The notes: generated from the letters alone by a model not told the origin. 9,557 bases of DNA from Bacteroidia bacterium (GCA_030539475.1 JAUNRY010000067.1:1-9557), one strand, 5' to 3'. Shown: positions 1 to 7,380, numbered from the stretch's first letter. Made by a program: numbers and translations.

Positions 1-85
1 TGAGAACGGGCGGTAATTCACGCGGTTGCCCCGCACCGGATCCACCGGTTGTGGAAATAACACCTTTAAGGTGTAATGCTGCCAT
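1..85. other. Possible truncated gene at left edge, frame unresolved
   Basis: This stretch is clearly richer in G and C than the following 120 bases, which suggests the end or beginning of a coding region cut by the window. Three readings stay open. On the minus strand, an ATG at 85-83 begins a reading MAALHLKGVISTTGG... that is open to the edge. A second minus frame, without an obvious start, reads ...LKVLFPQPVDPVRGN... and has codon use more like the neighbouring genes. A plus-strand frame is open from base 3 to a TAA at 135-137. I recognise none of them. The segment also contains a near-perfect palindrome, ACACCTT-T-AAGGTGT (60-74). If the minus reading from 85 is real, the gene is divergent from the fimbrillin-like gene and they share the 86-205 spacer. 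Confidence 0.3.
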
Positions 86-105
86 GGAGTTTTTTGTCGT
101 ATTAT

Positions 106-123
106 TTATGTTATACAACATAA
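106..123. promoter_or_regulatory. Inverted repeat, possible operator upstream of fimbrillin-like gene
   Basis: The sequence TTATGTT-ATAC-AACATAA has two perfect 7-base arms separated by 4 bases, in an AT-rich spacer 83 bases before the lipoprotein ATG. This size and symmetry fit a dimeric repressor or activator site, but no regulator gene is in the window and no clear promoter elements were found beside it. AT-rich DNA produces such dyads by chance fairly often, so the functional call is inference. Confidence 0.35.
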
Positions 124-154
124 TCAATATAATTTAAGAAAAAATATTTGGAAA

Positions 155-172
155 ACCACTTGTTTAAGTGGT
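155..172. other. Short hairpin in the leader of the fimbrillin-like gene
   Basis: ACCACTT-GTTT-AAGTGGT forms a perfect 7-bp stem with a 4-base loop, ending 33 bases before the ATG at 206. On the plus strand no uridine run follows, so it is a poor terminator in that direction. On the minus strand the stem is followed by TTTTCC, a weak terminator at best. It could be a leader structure affecting mRNA stability or translation. Confidence 0.35.
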
Positions 173-205
173 ATCTTGTTTGCATTAATTCTAAAATATG
201 AAAAT

Positions 206-1504
206 ATGAAGACTCATTATCTGTTTCTAATTCTGATGCTTCCCTTCTTATTTTCTTGTGAAGGAGATAAAATTGATTTCTCAATCATTAACAGAAGCAT
301 CAACGTGAATGCGCGCATTGAAGGAATTAAAACACGCGCATCGAATGATACCTGGGATGCCGGGGATGCAATTGGGATTTATATGATTTCGGCAGGCCAG
401 CCGCTTTCGGCAGAATCTGTTTTGGCAAAAAATGCAAAATATACCACCGAAGGCGGGGGAGCATTTAATCCGGCTACCGTTGCTCACGATGTGAAGTTTC
501 CCATAGATGGAACCCCGGTAGATTTTGTGGCGTATTATCCGCATGGCACTGTTAATGCCGCTTTTGAATACCCGATAAATGTATCCGACCAGAGCAATCA
601 GGCGGCCGTTGATTTATTGTACTCAAACGATGCTGTTGGGCTGAACAAAGAATCGCCTTTTGTGAATCTTTCTTTTTCTCATCAACTGTCGAAAATAATT
701 GTCAACCTAAAAACGATAGACGAATCGGCGTTGATCGATCCGTCCGTTACCATAAAAAATTCCTACACACGGGGAGTTTTCTCTTTGTCCGACCAAACGC
801 AAAAAGTAACAACCAACTCCCGAGCGGACATTCAAATGAAAATGAGCAGCGACGGCGTCCGCGCCGAAGCCATAGTGATACCCACCGAAAATCTGGCGGA
901 CATAACATTCGAGATCAAGAACGGCCTGTATGGTTACGTGTATAATTTAAGCAGCGCAGAGAATATCACGCAATTCGAACCCGGATACAGGTACACCTTC
1001 ACCATAACACTCGACACCAGGGAACCGTTGAGCGCCACGGCCGCTATTTCTCCCTGGCTGGAAGGGCCCGGCGAGGAGGCCGAAATTGAAAAAGCCTTTG
1101 AAATTTATATTCCCGTGGGAGCCGGCACGCAGGAAGATCCGTACACAATGGAAGATGCGCAAAATATATTGCCCGAGAACAATGTTTGGGTGAAAGGCTA
1201 TATTGTTGGATATTATGGCGGAACAGCATTAGGCTCTTTCTCAAATGACGTGAGCGAAGAAAACAACGAAAACATAAAAGATACGGCGCTGGCATTGGCT
1301 GCTTCACCCGACGAAACAACCGGAGCAAACACATTTCCGATACAACTTCCAACCACAAATAACGTGCGAGAAAATTTAAATTTGAAAACAAATCCGCTTA
1401 ATTTGGGCAAAGAAGTGAAAGTGAGAGGAAACGTGGGAACCTATTACGGTGCGGCGGGTATGCCGAGCGTTGCCGGCTTCGAATTTATTTCACCGACACC
1501 CTAA
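206..1504 (+). CDS. Fimbrillin-like lipoprotein with C-terminal DUF6359-like domain
   Basis: Predicted 432-residue surface lipoprotein. An in-frame TTG lies at 176, but the ATG at 206 is preferred because it puts a lipoprotein signal peptide at the N-terminus: MKTHYLFLILMLPFLFSC, with lipobox LFSC and the acylated Cys at residue 18. Residues about 30-288 look like a fimbrillin (Mfa-like) fold: TRASNDTWDAGDAIGIYM near 43-60, FVAYYPHG near 107-114, DLLYS near 136-140, LSFSHQLSKIIVNL near 155-168, then YRYTFTITL and ISPWLEG near 261-287. From about 305 (GAGTQEDPYTMEDA, then VWVKGYIVGYYGG and LGKEVKVRGN) the C-terminus resembles the OB-like DUF6359/YhcR-N domain of Bacteroidota secreted proteins. 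Family proteins are type V pilus subunits or related surface adhesins. No pilus assembly genes flank it, so a role as pilin is uncertain. The Arg-Ala at residues 44-45 sits where some fimbrillins are protease-processed, but that is speculative here. Confidence 0.85.
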   Translation: MKTHYLFLILMLPFLFSCEGDKIDFSIINRSINVNARIEGIKTRASNDTWDAGDAIGIYMISAGQPLSAESVLAKNAKYTTEGGGAFNPATVAHDVKFPIDGTPVDFVAYYPHGTVNAAFEYPINVSDQSNQAAVDLLYSNDAVGLNKESPFVNLSFSHQLSKIIVNLKTIDESALIDPSVTIKNSYTRGVFSLSDQTQKVTTNSRADIQMKMSSDGVRAEAIVIPTENLADITFEIKNGLYGYVYNLSSAENITQFEPGYRYTFTITLDTREPLSATAAISPWLEGPGEEAEIEKAFEIYIPVGAGTQEDPYTMEDAQNILPENNVWVKGYIVGYYGGTALGSFSNDVSEENNENIKDTALALAASPDETTGANTFPIQLPTTNNVRENLNLKTNPLNLGKEVKVRGNVGTYYGAAGMPSVAGFEFISPTP

Positions 1505-1514
1505 ACAAAAATAC

Positions 1515-1567
1515 TTGCAAGGCTGTTTTAGGCAATAAAAAAGGAGTATGGGCAAAACAGCTTGCAA
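1515..1567 (+). other. Stem-loop with the start codon of the small Cys protein in its loop
   Basis: TTGCAAGGCTGTTTT (1515-1529) pairs with AAAACAGCTTGCAA (1554-1567), giving 14 base pairs interrupted by one bulged G. The 24-base loop (1530-1553) contains the purine-rich AAAAAAGGAG and the ATG at 1548-1550 of the downstream small ORF. In an mRNA reading through from the lipoprotein gene, or starting just after it, this would display the ribosome-binding site in an open loop while burying codons 3-7. Pairing is seen directly; any regulatory effect is inference. Confidence 0.5.
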
Positions 1568-1673
1568 AAAAGACGATTTTAAGGACGCGAAAAATCCCAA
1601 ATACGAGTGTAAAAAATGCGGCGCTAAAGTTGAAAAAGAAAAGCAGGTATGTAAGCCCAAAAAGATAAAATAG
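1548..1673 (+). CDS. Small lysine-rich four-cysteine (zinc-ribbon-like) protein
   Basis: A 41-residue ORF, too short for routine ORF lists, begins at ATG 1548 and ends at TAG 1671-1673. The sequence starts MGKTACKKDDFKDAKNPKYE and continues with CKKCGAKVEKEKQVCKPKKIK. Cysteines are at 6, 21, 24 and 35; the CKKCG knuckle plus the later Cys and the very basic tail resemble a minimal rubredoxin/zinc-ribbon type metal site. Support for a real gene: a GGAG just before the start (only one base of spacing, unusually close), codon-scale conservation of a sensible motif, and a strong terminator starting 4 bases after the stop. I recall similar short Bacteroidota hypothetical proteins with a CKKCG motif and a CKPKKIK end, but could not check. 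It could be co-transcribed with the lipoprotein gene 43 bases upstream. Function unknown; nucleic-acid or metal binding is only a guess. Confidence 0.65.
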   Translation: MGKTACKKDDFKDAKNPKYECKKCGAKVEKEKQVCKPKKIK

Positions 1674-1677
1674 TAAC

Positions 1678-1708
1678 AAAAAGCAGGAACTTAGGTTTCT
1701 GCTTTTTT
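1678..1708 (+). terminator. Strong intrinsic terminator after the small Cys protein
   Basis: AAAAAGCAGGAAC (1678-1690) pairs with GTTTCTGCTTTTT (1695-1707) around a TTAG loop: a 13-bp stem with a single G-T wobble, ending in six T residues (1703-1708). The stem begins 4 bases after the TAG of the 41-residue ORF. It should end transcripts from the lipoprotein/small-protein block and insulate the efflux operon. The A run on the left arm means it could also act on minus-strand transcripts, although no minus gene needs it here. Confidence 0.85.
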
Positions 1709-1806
1709 CGTGATTTTTCGTCGATTGAAATACACGATATGTCGATTTTGAATTTTAAAAAAAACTAAAAAGAATAGTCCTTTTCTGTTTTGTAACTTAT
1801 AATAGC

Positions 1807-1814
1807 TAATTTTG
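1807..1814 (+). promoter_or_regulatory. Probable -7 element (TAATTTTG) of the efflux operon promoter
   Basis: TAATTTTG matches the Bacteroidota primary sigma factor -7 consensus TAnnTTTG exactly. A TCTG at 1784-1787, 19 bases upstream, is a one-mismatch match to the -33 TTTG. A better TTTTG at 1788-1792 is only 14 bases away, which is too close. Transcription would start near 1820, giving a leader of roughly 12-15 bases before the ATG at 1834. This also argues against the in-frame TTG at 1822 as the start codon. Confidence 0.55.
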
Positions 1815-1833
1815 AACAAATTTGCGCGAAATA

Positions 1834-2946
1834 ATGAACAAGAACACCAAAATTGTAGTATTTACAGCCATTGGATTGCTGATTTTGGGAATGGCTTTTC
1901 TCCCGAAAATTAAAATGCTGTTTGCCTCCGGCGATGAACAATTGCAAAGCCAAAGTGCGCCCGGTAACGGAGGAGGGGGAAGCCGTCAGCAATTAAGCGT
2001 AACGGCTACCGTTTTGGAGCCTCAACTGTTGCGCAGCGATTTGTATATCGCCCGCGGTATTTTGCTGCCCGAAGAAGAGGTGGATCTCACTTTTGAAACA
2101 TCGGGCAAAATAACGGACATTCATTTTCGCGAAGGTTCTTTCGTAAACCAAGGCGCACTGATTGCCAAGGTAAACGACGCGCCGCTACAGGCCGAACTAA
2201 GAAAACTGGAAACACAGCTTCCGCTGGCCGAAGACCGGGTGTTCAGGCAGGGTACGCTGTTGGAAAAAGATGCCATCAGCCAGGAAACTTACCAAACAGT
2301 AACCACCGAGCTGGAAAAACTGAAAGCCGATATAGACCTGATAAAATCCAGAATAGCGCAAACCGAGTTGCGAGCCCCGTTTAGCGGAGTTATAGGCTTG
2401 CGGCAGGTGAGCGTGGGAGCATACGCTTCGCCGGCGGTGGTGGTTTCGAAACTCACCAAAATATCGCCGTTGAAACTGGAGTTCTCCATGAACGAAAACC
2501 AAGTAGGCGAGATACCGCCCGGCTCGGAAATATTTTTTACTGTTGCCAACGATTTAACTACTTACAATGCCGTGGTTTACGCGGTGGAGTCGCAAGTAGA
2601 TCCCAGAACGCTCACGCTGAAAGCCCGCGCGCGTTACGCAAATCCCGGCGGAAAGCTAAAACCCGGTATCTCGGCAAACATACAAACATTGATTAGCGAA
2701 ACGCCCAACGCAATCATGATTCCAAGCATTTCGAGCATTTCGGAAATGGGGCGCGACATCGCTTTTGTTTACAAAAACGGCGTTGCCAAAGAGGTGGAGA
2801 TCGACAAAGGATACCGCACCTCGTCGGCAGTGCAAATTTTGTCGGGCCTTTCTGCCGGAGACACGCTGTTGGTTACCGGCGTAATGCAGCTGAGAGAGGG
2901 CTTGCCGGTGAATATCTCCGAAATCATCCCAAATACAATCGAATAA
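1834..2946 (+). CDS. RND efflux periplasmic adaptor (membrane fusion protein, HlyD/AcrA family)
   Basis: 370-residue adaptor that would link the inner-membrane RND pump to the outer-membrane channel across the periplasm. ATG 1834 is chosen over the in-frame TTG at 1822, which lies at the predicted transcription start. A hydrophobic N-terminal anchor spans about residues 7-24 (IVVFTAIGLLILGMAFLP). It has no lipobox cysteine, so it is probably membrane-anchored rather than lipidated. A Gly-rich linker (45-49) follows. The two lipoyl half-motifs lie at about 80-116 (LTFETSGKITDIHFREGSFV) and 178-206 (ELRAPFSGVIGLRQVSVGAY), flanking an alpha-helical hairpin at about 117-177. Then come a beta-barrel domain (about 212-288) and a membrane-proximal domain to the end (GLSAGDTLLVTGVMQLREGL). 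Length and order are normal for the family. It is the first gene of the operon, with 6 bases to the pump gene. Confidence 0.93.
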   Translation: MNKNTKIVVFTAIGLLILGMAFLPKIKMLFASGDEQLQSQSAPGNGGGGSRQQLSVTATVLEPQLLRSDLYIARGILLPEEEVDLTFETSGKITDIHFREGSFVNQGALIAKVNDAPLQAELRKLETQLPLAEDRVFRQGTLLEKDAISQETYQTVTTELEKLKADIDLIKSRIAQTELRAPFSGVIGLRQVSVGAYASPAVVVSKLTKISPLKLEFSMNENQVGEIPPGSEIFFTVANDLTTYNAVVYAVESQVDPRTLTLKARARYANPGGKLKPGISANIQTLISETPNAIMIPSISSISEMGRDIAFVYKNGVAKEVEIDKGYRTSSAVQILSGLSAGDTLLVTGVMQLREGLPVNISEIIPNTIE

Positions 2947-2952
2947 CAGACG

Positions 2953-5900
2953 ATGAATTTATCTGAATTAAGCATAAAACGTCCGGTGCTGGCAACTGTA
3001 TTGGTGCTCATTATCATCATTTTTGGGGTAATTGGCTACACCAGCCTTGCCGTGCGCGAATATCCCAACGTAGATAATCCCATCATCACGGTTTCGGTAG
3101 GATATCCGGGCGCCAATGCCGAAGTTATCGAAAACCAGATAACCGAACCGCTGGAACAGAACATCAACGGCATCCCCGGCATTCGTTCGCTCATGAGCCA
3201 GAGCAGCCAGGGCAGTTCGCGCATCACTGTCGAGTTTGAGTTGAGTGTAGATATGGAAACTGCCGCCAACGATGTTCGCGACAAAGTATCGCGTGCTCAA
3301 CGCTATTTGCCGCGCGATGCCGATCCGCCCACCGTTTCAAAAGCCGACGCCGATTCAGAACCGATAATGCAGGTAACGGTAGAAAGCCCCACGCGTTCGT
3401 TGCTGCAACTCTCCGAAATTGCCGATTTGACGGTAAAGGAACGATTGCAAACCATCTCCAACGTGAGCGCGGTAGATATTTGGGGCGAAAACAGATACTC
3501 CATGCGTTTGTGGCTGGATCCCGTGCGCATGGCTGCATTCAATATTACGCCCATGGACGTGAAAAGCGCGTTGGACAGAGAAAACGTGGAACTTCCCGCA
3601 GGCAGTATCGAGGGCGACCACCTGGAGCAATCTATCCGCACCATGGGGTTGATGCAAACTCCCGAAGAGTTCAACAACATGGTCATCATAGAAGATAATT
3701 ACCGCATTGTGCGCTTCGGCGATGTGGGAACCGCTGAGCTGGATACCGAAAACCGGAAAAATATACTTCGCCGGAACGGTTTGCCGATGGTAAGTTGCGT
3801 TATTATTCCGCAACCCGGCGCCAACCAGATAGAAATTGCCAACGAAGCGGCGCTCCGTATTGAACAAATGCGCAAAGATTTGCCCGAAGATGTAACGCTC
3901 GATATCGCTTTTGACAACACCCGATTTATCCGCTCCTCCATCATCGAGGTGCGCGACACCGTTTTCATCGCCTTCATTCTGGTGGTAGCGGTTATCTTTT
4001 TGTTTCTCCGAAACTGGCGTGTAACGCTCATTCCCACGTTGGTAATTCCCATTTCGCTCATCGGAACATTTTTTATTATGTACCTGGCGGGATTTTCCAT
4101 CAACGTGCTGTCGATGTTGGCCGTGGTGCTGTCCGTTGGTTTGGTGGTTGACGATGCCATTGTGGTGGTAGAGAACATTTTTCTGAAAGTGGAACAAGGC
4201 ATGTCGCCCAAAGAAGCCGCCACAGCCGGCGCGAAAGAGATATTTTTTGCCGTAGTTTCCACAACCATTACGCTGGTTGCCATCTTTTTCCCGATTATTT
4301 TTCTGGAAGGAATGACGGGACGTTTGTTTCGCGAATTTAGCATCGTGATATCGGGGGCGGTTGTCATTTCGTCGTTTGTGGCATTGTCGTTTGTGCCGAT
4401 GCTCTCGTCCAAATTGCTGAAAAAGCAGAAAAAACAGAATCGACTTTACGAAAAAACCGAACGCTTTTTCGCGGCGATGAATAATTTTTACGACCGCTCT
4501 TTGAAAGGTTTCTTGCGCCGAAGGTGGCTCATTTATCCTGTTATCGGGTTGGCGCTGGTGCTGATTGCCGTGCTTTGGCAAACCATTCCGGCCGAAATGG
4601 CGCCCATGGAAGACCGTTCGCAAATCACCATCAGAACATCGGCACCGCAAGGCGCAACCTTTGAGTTTACCCGCGATTACACCGAAAATATTTCGCGCAT
4701 TGCCGATTCGGTGGCCTACGAACGCGAATCGAACGTAACCATGGTGCGCGGAGGATTTGGCATGACTCGTCTCATTTTACCCGATATGCGCATCCGCGAA
4801 CGCAGCCAGATGCAAGTTGCCGACGCTTTGTCGCAAGCCGTGCGAAACCAAACGGCGGCGCGTGCCTTTGTGCACCAACAATCTACTTTTGGCGGCCGAC
4901 GCGGCGGTATGCCCATTCAATATGTGCTGCAAGCTCCCAATATCGAAAAACTGGAAGAGTATATTCCGCTGTTTATGAACCAGATGGATCAAAGTCCTTA
5001 TTTCCAGATGTCGGATGTGAACCTGAAATTTACCAAACCCGAAACCCGAATTGTTATCGATCGCGACAAAGCTGCCCTCCTGGGCGTGAGCACGCGCGAT
5101 ATTGGTCAAACCCTGCAATATGCCTTGAGCGGGCAGCGCATGGGCTATTTTTATATGAACGGCAAGCAGTATCAGGTGTTGGGCGAGATAAACCGCCAGC
5201 AACGCAATACGCCGCTCGATTTGAAAACCATTTACCTGAAAAACGCGTCGGGGCAAATGATACAGATGGACAACCTGGTTAAACTGGAAGAAACCGTGGC
5301 GCCGCCGCAACTCTATCGTTACAACCGATTTAACTCTGCTACTATTTCTGCCGGATTGGCACCGGGATATTCGTTGGGCGAAGGGTTGGAAGAGATGGAC
5401 AGAATTGCGGCAGAGGTACTGGACGATACCTTCCGCACGGCATTGGAAGGCGAATCGAGAAACTTCCGCGAAAGCTCCTCCAGCTTGTTGTTTGCGTTCG
5501 GTTTGGCAATTTTGCTCATCTTTTTGGTATTGGCAGCCCAATTCGAAAGTTTTAAAGACCCGTTTGTGATTATGCTTACCGTGCCTTTGGCTGTGTTTGG
5601 CGCGCTGCTTTTTATGTGGATTTTTGGCGTTACAATGAATATATACAGCCAAATCGGAATTATCATGCTCATTGGGTTGGTGGCCAAAAACGGAATTCTC
5701 ATCGTGGAGTTTGCCAACCAACGGCAGGCTTCGGGCATGAATAAGTTTGAAGCCGTTATCGGTTCTGCCGTGCAGCGGTTGCGCCCGATTTTAATGACCA
5801 GTATTTCCACTATTTTAGGGCTCTTGCCGCTGGCCATTGCAACCGGTGAAGGAGCCAACGGGCGCATAGCCATGGGAATTGCAGTGGTTGGCGGAATGCT

Positions 5901-5991
5901 CATTTCCACGTTGTTGACGTTGTTTGTTGTGCCTACCATGTACATGTATTTATCCACCAACAGAAAATCGAAAACCGAAAATAAAGAATGA
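2953..5991 (+). CDS. Efflux RND transporter permease subunit (HAE1/AcrB-like)
   Basis: 1012-residue inner-membrane proton/drug antiporter, normal length for HAE1 pumps. TM1 lies at about residues 11-31, preceded by the typical SIKRPVLA start. TM2 begins near 337. TM4 holds the proton-relay pair Asp400-Asp401 in GLVVDDAIVVVEN, equivalent to AcrB Asp407/408. TM7 is near 524-542 and TM8 near 843-861. TM10 carries Lys912 in GLVAKNGILIVEFANQ, the AcrB Lys940 equivalent, followed by LRPILMTSISTILGLLPLA. The two large periplasmic porter/docking loops lie between TM1-2 and TM7-8. All residues needed for proton coupling are present, so the pump should work. The substrate cannot be read from sequence; multidrug, bile-salt or fatty-acid-like compounds are usual for the family. 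A lysine-rich cytoplasmic tail follows the last TM. The gene is preceded by the adaptor and followed by the channel gene 37 bases on. Confidence 0.96.
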   Translation: MNLSELSIKRPVLATVLVLIIIIFGVIGYTSLAVREYPNVDNPIITVSVGYPGANAEVIENQITEPLEQNINGIPGIRSLMSQSSQGSSRITVEFELSVDMETAANDVRDKVSRAQRYLPRDADPPTVSKADADSEPIMQVTVESPTRSLLQLSEIADLTVKERLQTISNVSAVDIWGENRYSMRLWLDPVRMAAFNITPMDVKSALDRENVELPAGSIEGDHLEQSIRTMGLMQTPEEFNNMVIIEDNYRIVRFGDVGTAELDTENRKNILRRNGLPMVSCVIIPQPGANQIEIANEAALRIEQMRKDLPEDVTLDIAFDNTRFIRSSIIEVRDTVFIAFILVVAVIFLFLRNWRVTLIPTLVIPISLIGTFFIMYLAGFSINVLSMLAVVLSVGLVVDDAIVVVENIFLKVEQGMSPKEAATAGAKEIFFAVVSTTITLVAIFFPIIFLEGMTGRLFREFSIVISGAVVISSFVALSFVPMLSSKLLKKQKKQNRLYEKTERFFAAMNNFYDRSLKGFLRRRWLIYPVIGLALVLIAVLWQTIPAEMAPMEDRSQITIRTSAPQGATFEFTRDYTENISRIADSVAYERESNVTMVRGGFGMTRLILPDMRIRERSQMQVADALSQAVRNQTAARAFVHQQSTFGGRRGGMPIQYVLQAPNIEKLEEYIPLFMNQMDQSPYFQMSDVNLKFTKPETRIVIDRDKAALLGVSTRDIGQTLQYALSGQRMGYFYMNGKQYQVLGEINRQQRNTPLDLKTIYLKNASGQMIQMDNLVKLEETVAPPQLYRYNRFNSATISAGLAPGYSLGEGLEEMDRIAAEVLDDTFRTALEGESRNFRESSSSLLFAFGLAILLIFLVLAAQFESFKDPFVIMLTVPLAVFGALLFMWIFGVTMNIYSQIGIIMLIGLVAKNGILIVEFANQRQASGMNKFEAVIGSAVQRLRPILMTSISTILGLLPLAIATGEGANGRIAMGIAVVGGMLISTLLTLFVVPTMYMYLSTNRKSKTENKE

Positions 5992-6028
5992 TGGATTCAA
6001 TCTCAATTCGATCTGAAAATATAACAAC

Positions 6029-7366
6029 ATGCTTAATTTAAAGAGATGCGCTCCGGCGGTTATCGCGCTTTTATTTCCGTTTTTATTGAATGCTCAGGCA
6101 GTTATCAACTTGCAGGAGATTATACGCGAGGGATTGGAAAACAATTACGATCTGAAAATCAGCAGAAACGAGCAGCAAATTTCCGATAACAACGTAACCT
6201 TGGGCAACGCCGGATTTCTTCCCTCTGTGGGATTAACTTCGGGATACAACGTTCGTCAAAACAATACCGACCAGTTTCCCGACGATGGCAGCGAAACTGT
6301 CGCAACACGAAATTCCGTTACCCAAACGCTTGATGCCGGGGTAAATCTTAACTGGACAATTTTCGAGGGATTTAGGGTGCAAACAAACTACCAACGCCTG
6401 CAGGAGTTGCAAACGGTGGGCGAACTGAATACCCGGCTGGCGGTGGAAAACTATATTGCCGATATTTCCGCCGAATATTACAATTATGTGCAGCAAACGT
6501 TGCGTATGCAGAACTTGCAGCAAGCCGTGAACCTTTCGCGCGAGCGGTTGCGCATTGTGGAAGCCCGTTATCAGATAGGTTCGCTTTCGAGGCTCGATTT
6601 GCAGCAGGCGCGGGTGGATTTTAACGCGGACAGCTCGCAGTTGATTCAGCAGTATGAAATTCTGCACACATCGCGAATCAGGCTGAACGAAATGATGGGC
6701 GCGGATGATGTTGAACAACAGTTTGTTGCGGCCGATACTACTATCCAGTTCAACCGGATGTTGTCGAAACCGGAGCTTCACGATAATATGATGAACGTGA
6801 ATACCGTGTTGCTCCTCACGGAAAAAAACAAGACGCTGAGCGAACTCGACCTGAAAACGCTGCAAAGCCAGAATTATCCTTATCTGCGGCTGAACGGTGG
6901 GTACGGATTTACGCATTACGGTTACAACAAGGGCGCGTTTGACCGGCAACGCAATTGGGGCCCGAATGTGGGAGTAACAATCGGGTACACCATTTTCGAC
7001 GGCTTTAACCGGAGCCGCGAACAGAAAAACGCCCGTATCAGAATAGAGAATCAGGAATTGCAGGTTGAACGGCAAAAGCTATTACTGCAAAGCGATTTTG
7101 CCAATATGTGGCTGGCCTATCAAAACAATATTCACTTAACCAATCTCGAAAAGGAAAGCCTCGAAAACGCCCAGATAAATTACGAAATTGCCATGGACAG
7201 GTACAAGCTGGGCGATCTGTCTGGAATTTTGTTGCGCGAAGCGCAGAACAGCCTTCTCGAAGCCGAACAACGGCTAGTTTCTGCTGAGTACCGCACGAAA
7301 TTGTATGAAATTTCATTGAAACAAATCAGCGGAATGATTGGAGAGTATTTGGAGAGGAGTTTGTAA
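6029..7366 (+). CDS. TolC family outer-membrane efflux channel
   Basis: 445-residue outer-membrane factor that completes the tripartite pump. An N-terminal signal peptide (about residues 1-24, hydrophobic APAVIALLFPFLL then NAQA) suggests signal peptidase I cleavage near Ala24. Cys7 precedes the hydrophobic core, so this is not a lipoprotein. The rest has the two-repeat OEP architecture: long amphipathic helices rich in Gln, Glu and Leu (for example LRIVEARYQIGSLSRLDLQQ near 170-190, and INYEIAMDRYKLGDLSGILL near 385-405), each with the family's typical Y-x-x-G-x-x-S/D-x-x-x-L pattern. These alternate with beta-strand segments such as GVNLNWTIFEGF and GVTIGYTIFDGF that form the barrel. The start ATG has no Shine-Dalgarno sequence, normal for the phylum. 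It is last in the operon, and its TAA (7364-7366) lies 16 bases from the convergent GltD-like gene. Confidence 0.94.
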   Translation: MLNLKRCAPAVIALLFPFLLNAQAVINLQEIIREGLENNYDLKISRNEQQISDNNVTLGNAGFLPSVGLTSGYNVRQNNTDQFPDDGSETVATRNSVTQTLDAGVNLNWTIFEGFRVQTNYQRLQELQTVGELNTRLAVENYIADISAEYYNYVQQTLRMQNLQQAVNLSRERLRIVEARYQIGSLSRLDLQQARVDFNADSSQLIQQYEILHTSRIRLNEMMGADDVEQQFVAADTTIQFNRMLSKPELHDNMMNVNTVLLLTEKNKTLSELDLKTLQSQNYPYLRLNGGYGFTHYGYNKGAFDRQRNWGPNVGVTIGYTIFDGFNRSREQKNARIRIENQELQVERQKLLLQSDFANMWLAYQNNIHLTNLEKESLENAQINYEIAMDRYKLGDLSGILLREAQNSLLEAEQRLVSAEYRTKLYEISLKQISGMIGEYLERSL

Positions 7367-7380
7367 TTGGCAATTGCCAA
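7367..7380. terminator. Perfect 14-bp palindrome in the convergent gap, possible bidirectional terminator
   Basis: TTGGCAATTGCCAA occupies nearly all of the 16 bases between the stop codons of the TolC-like gene and the convergent GltD-like gene. As RNA it gives TTGGC-AATT-GCCAA, and flanking GTAA/TTAC can extend the stem past a two-base bulge. There is no good T run on either side, so it is a weak intrinsic terminator, but no better one exists at this junction. Its position suggests it blocks read-through in both directions. Confidence 0.4.

Noticed and set aside
176..205. TTG at 176 as start of the lipoprotein
   Set aside because: It would add ten residues ahead of the signal peptide. The ATG at 206 gives a standard lipoprotein signal with the Cys at residue 18.
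1485..1679. 64-residue minus-strand frame rich in Phe and Leu over the small Cys gene
   Set aside because: The plus strand carries a sensible four-cysteine protein with its own terminator. The Phe/Leu-rich reading is the mirror of its lysine codons and would have to overlap the end of the lipoprotein gene.
3355..4650. Open 431-residue minus-strand frame inside the pump gene
   Set aside because: It is fully antisense to a clearly conserved RND permease, its translation is low-complexity (His, Gln, Asn and Arg rich) with no recognisable domain, and it has no start context. It is a by-product of the codon use of the real gene.
4777..5721. 314-residue minus-strand frame in the second half of the pump gene
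   Set aside because: Antisense shadow of conserved RND sequence, including the Lys912 motif; the translation shows no family features.
6233..7075. 280-residue minus-strand frame inside the TolC-like gene
   Set aside because: Antisense to a well-supported outer-membrane channel; no motifs, signal peptide or plausible start signal.
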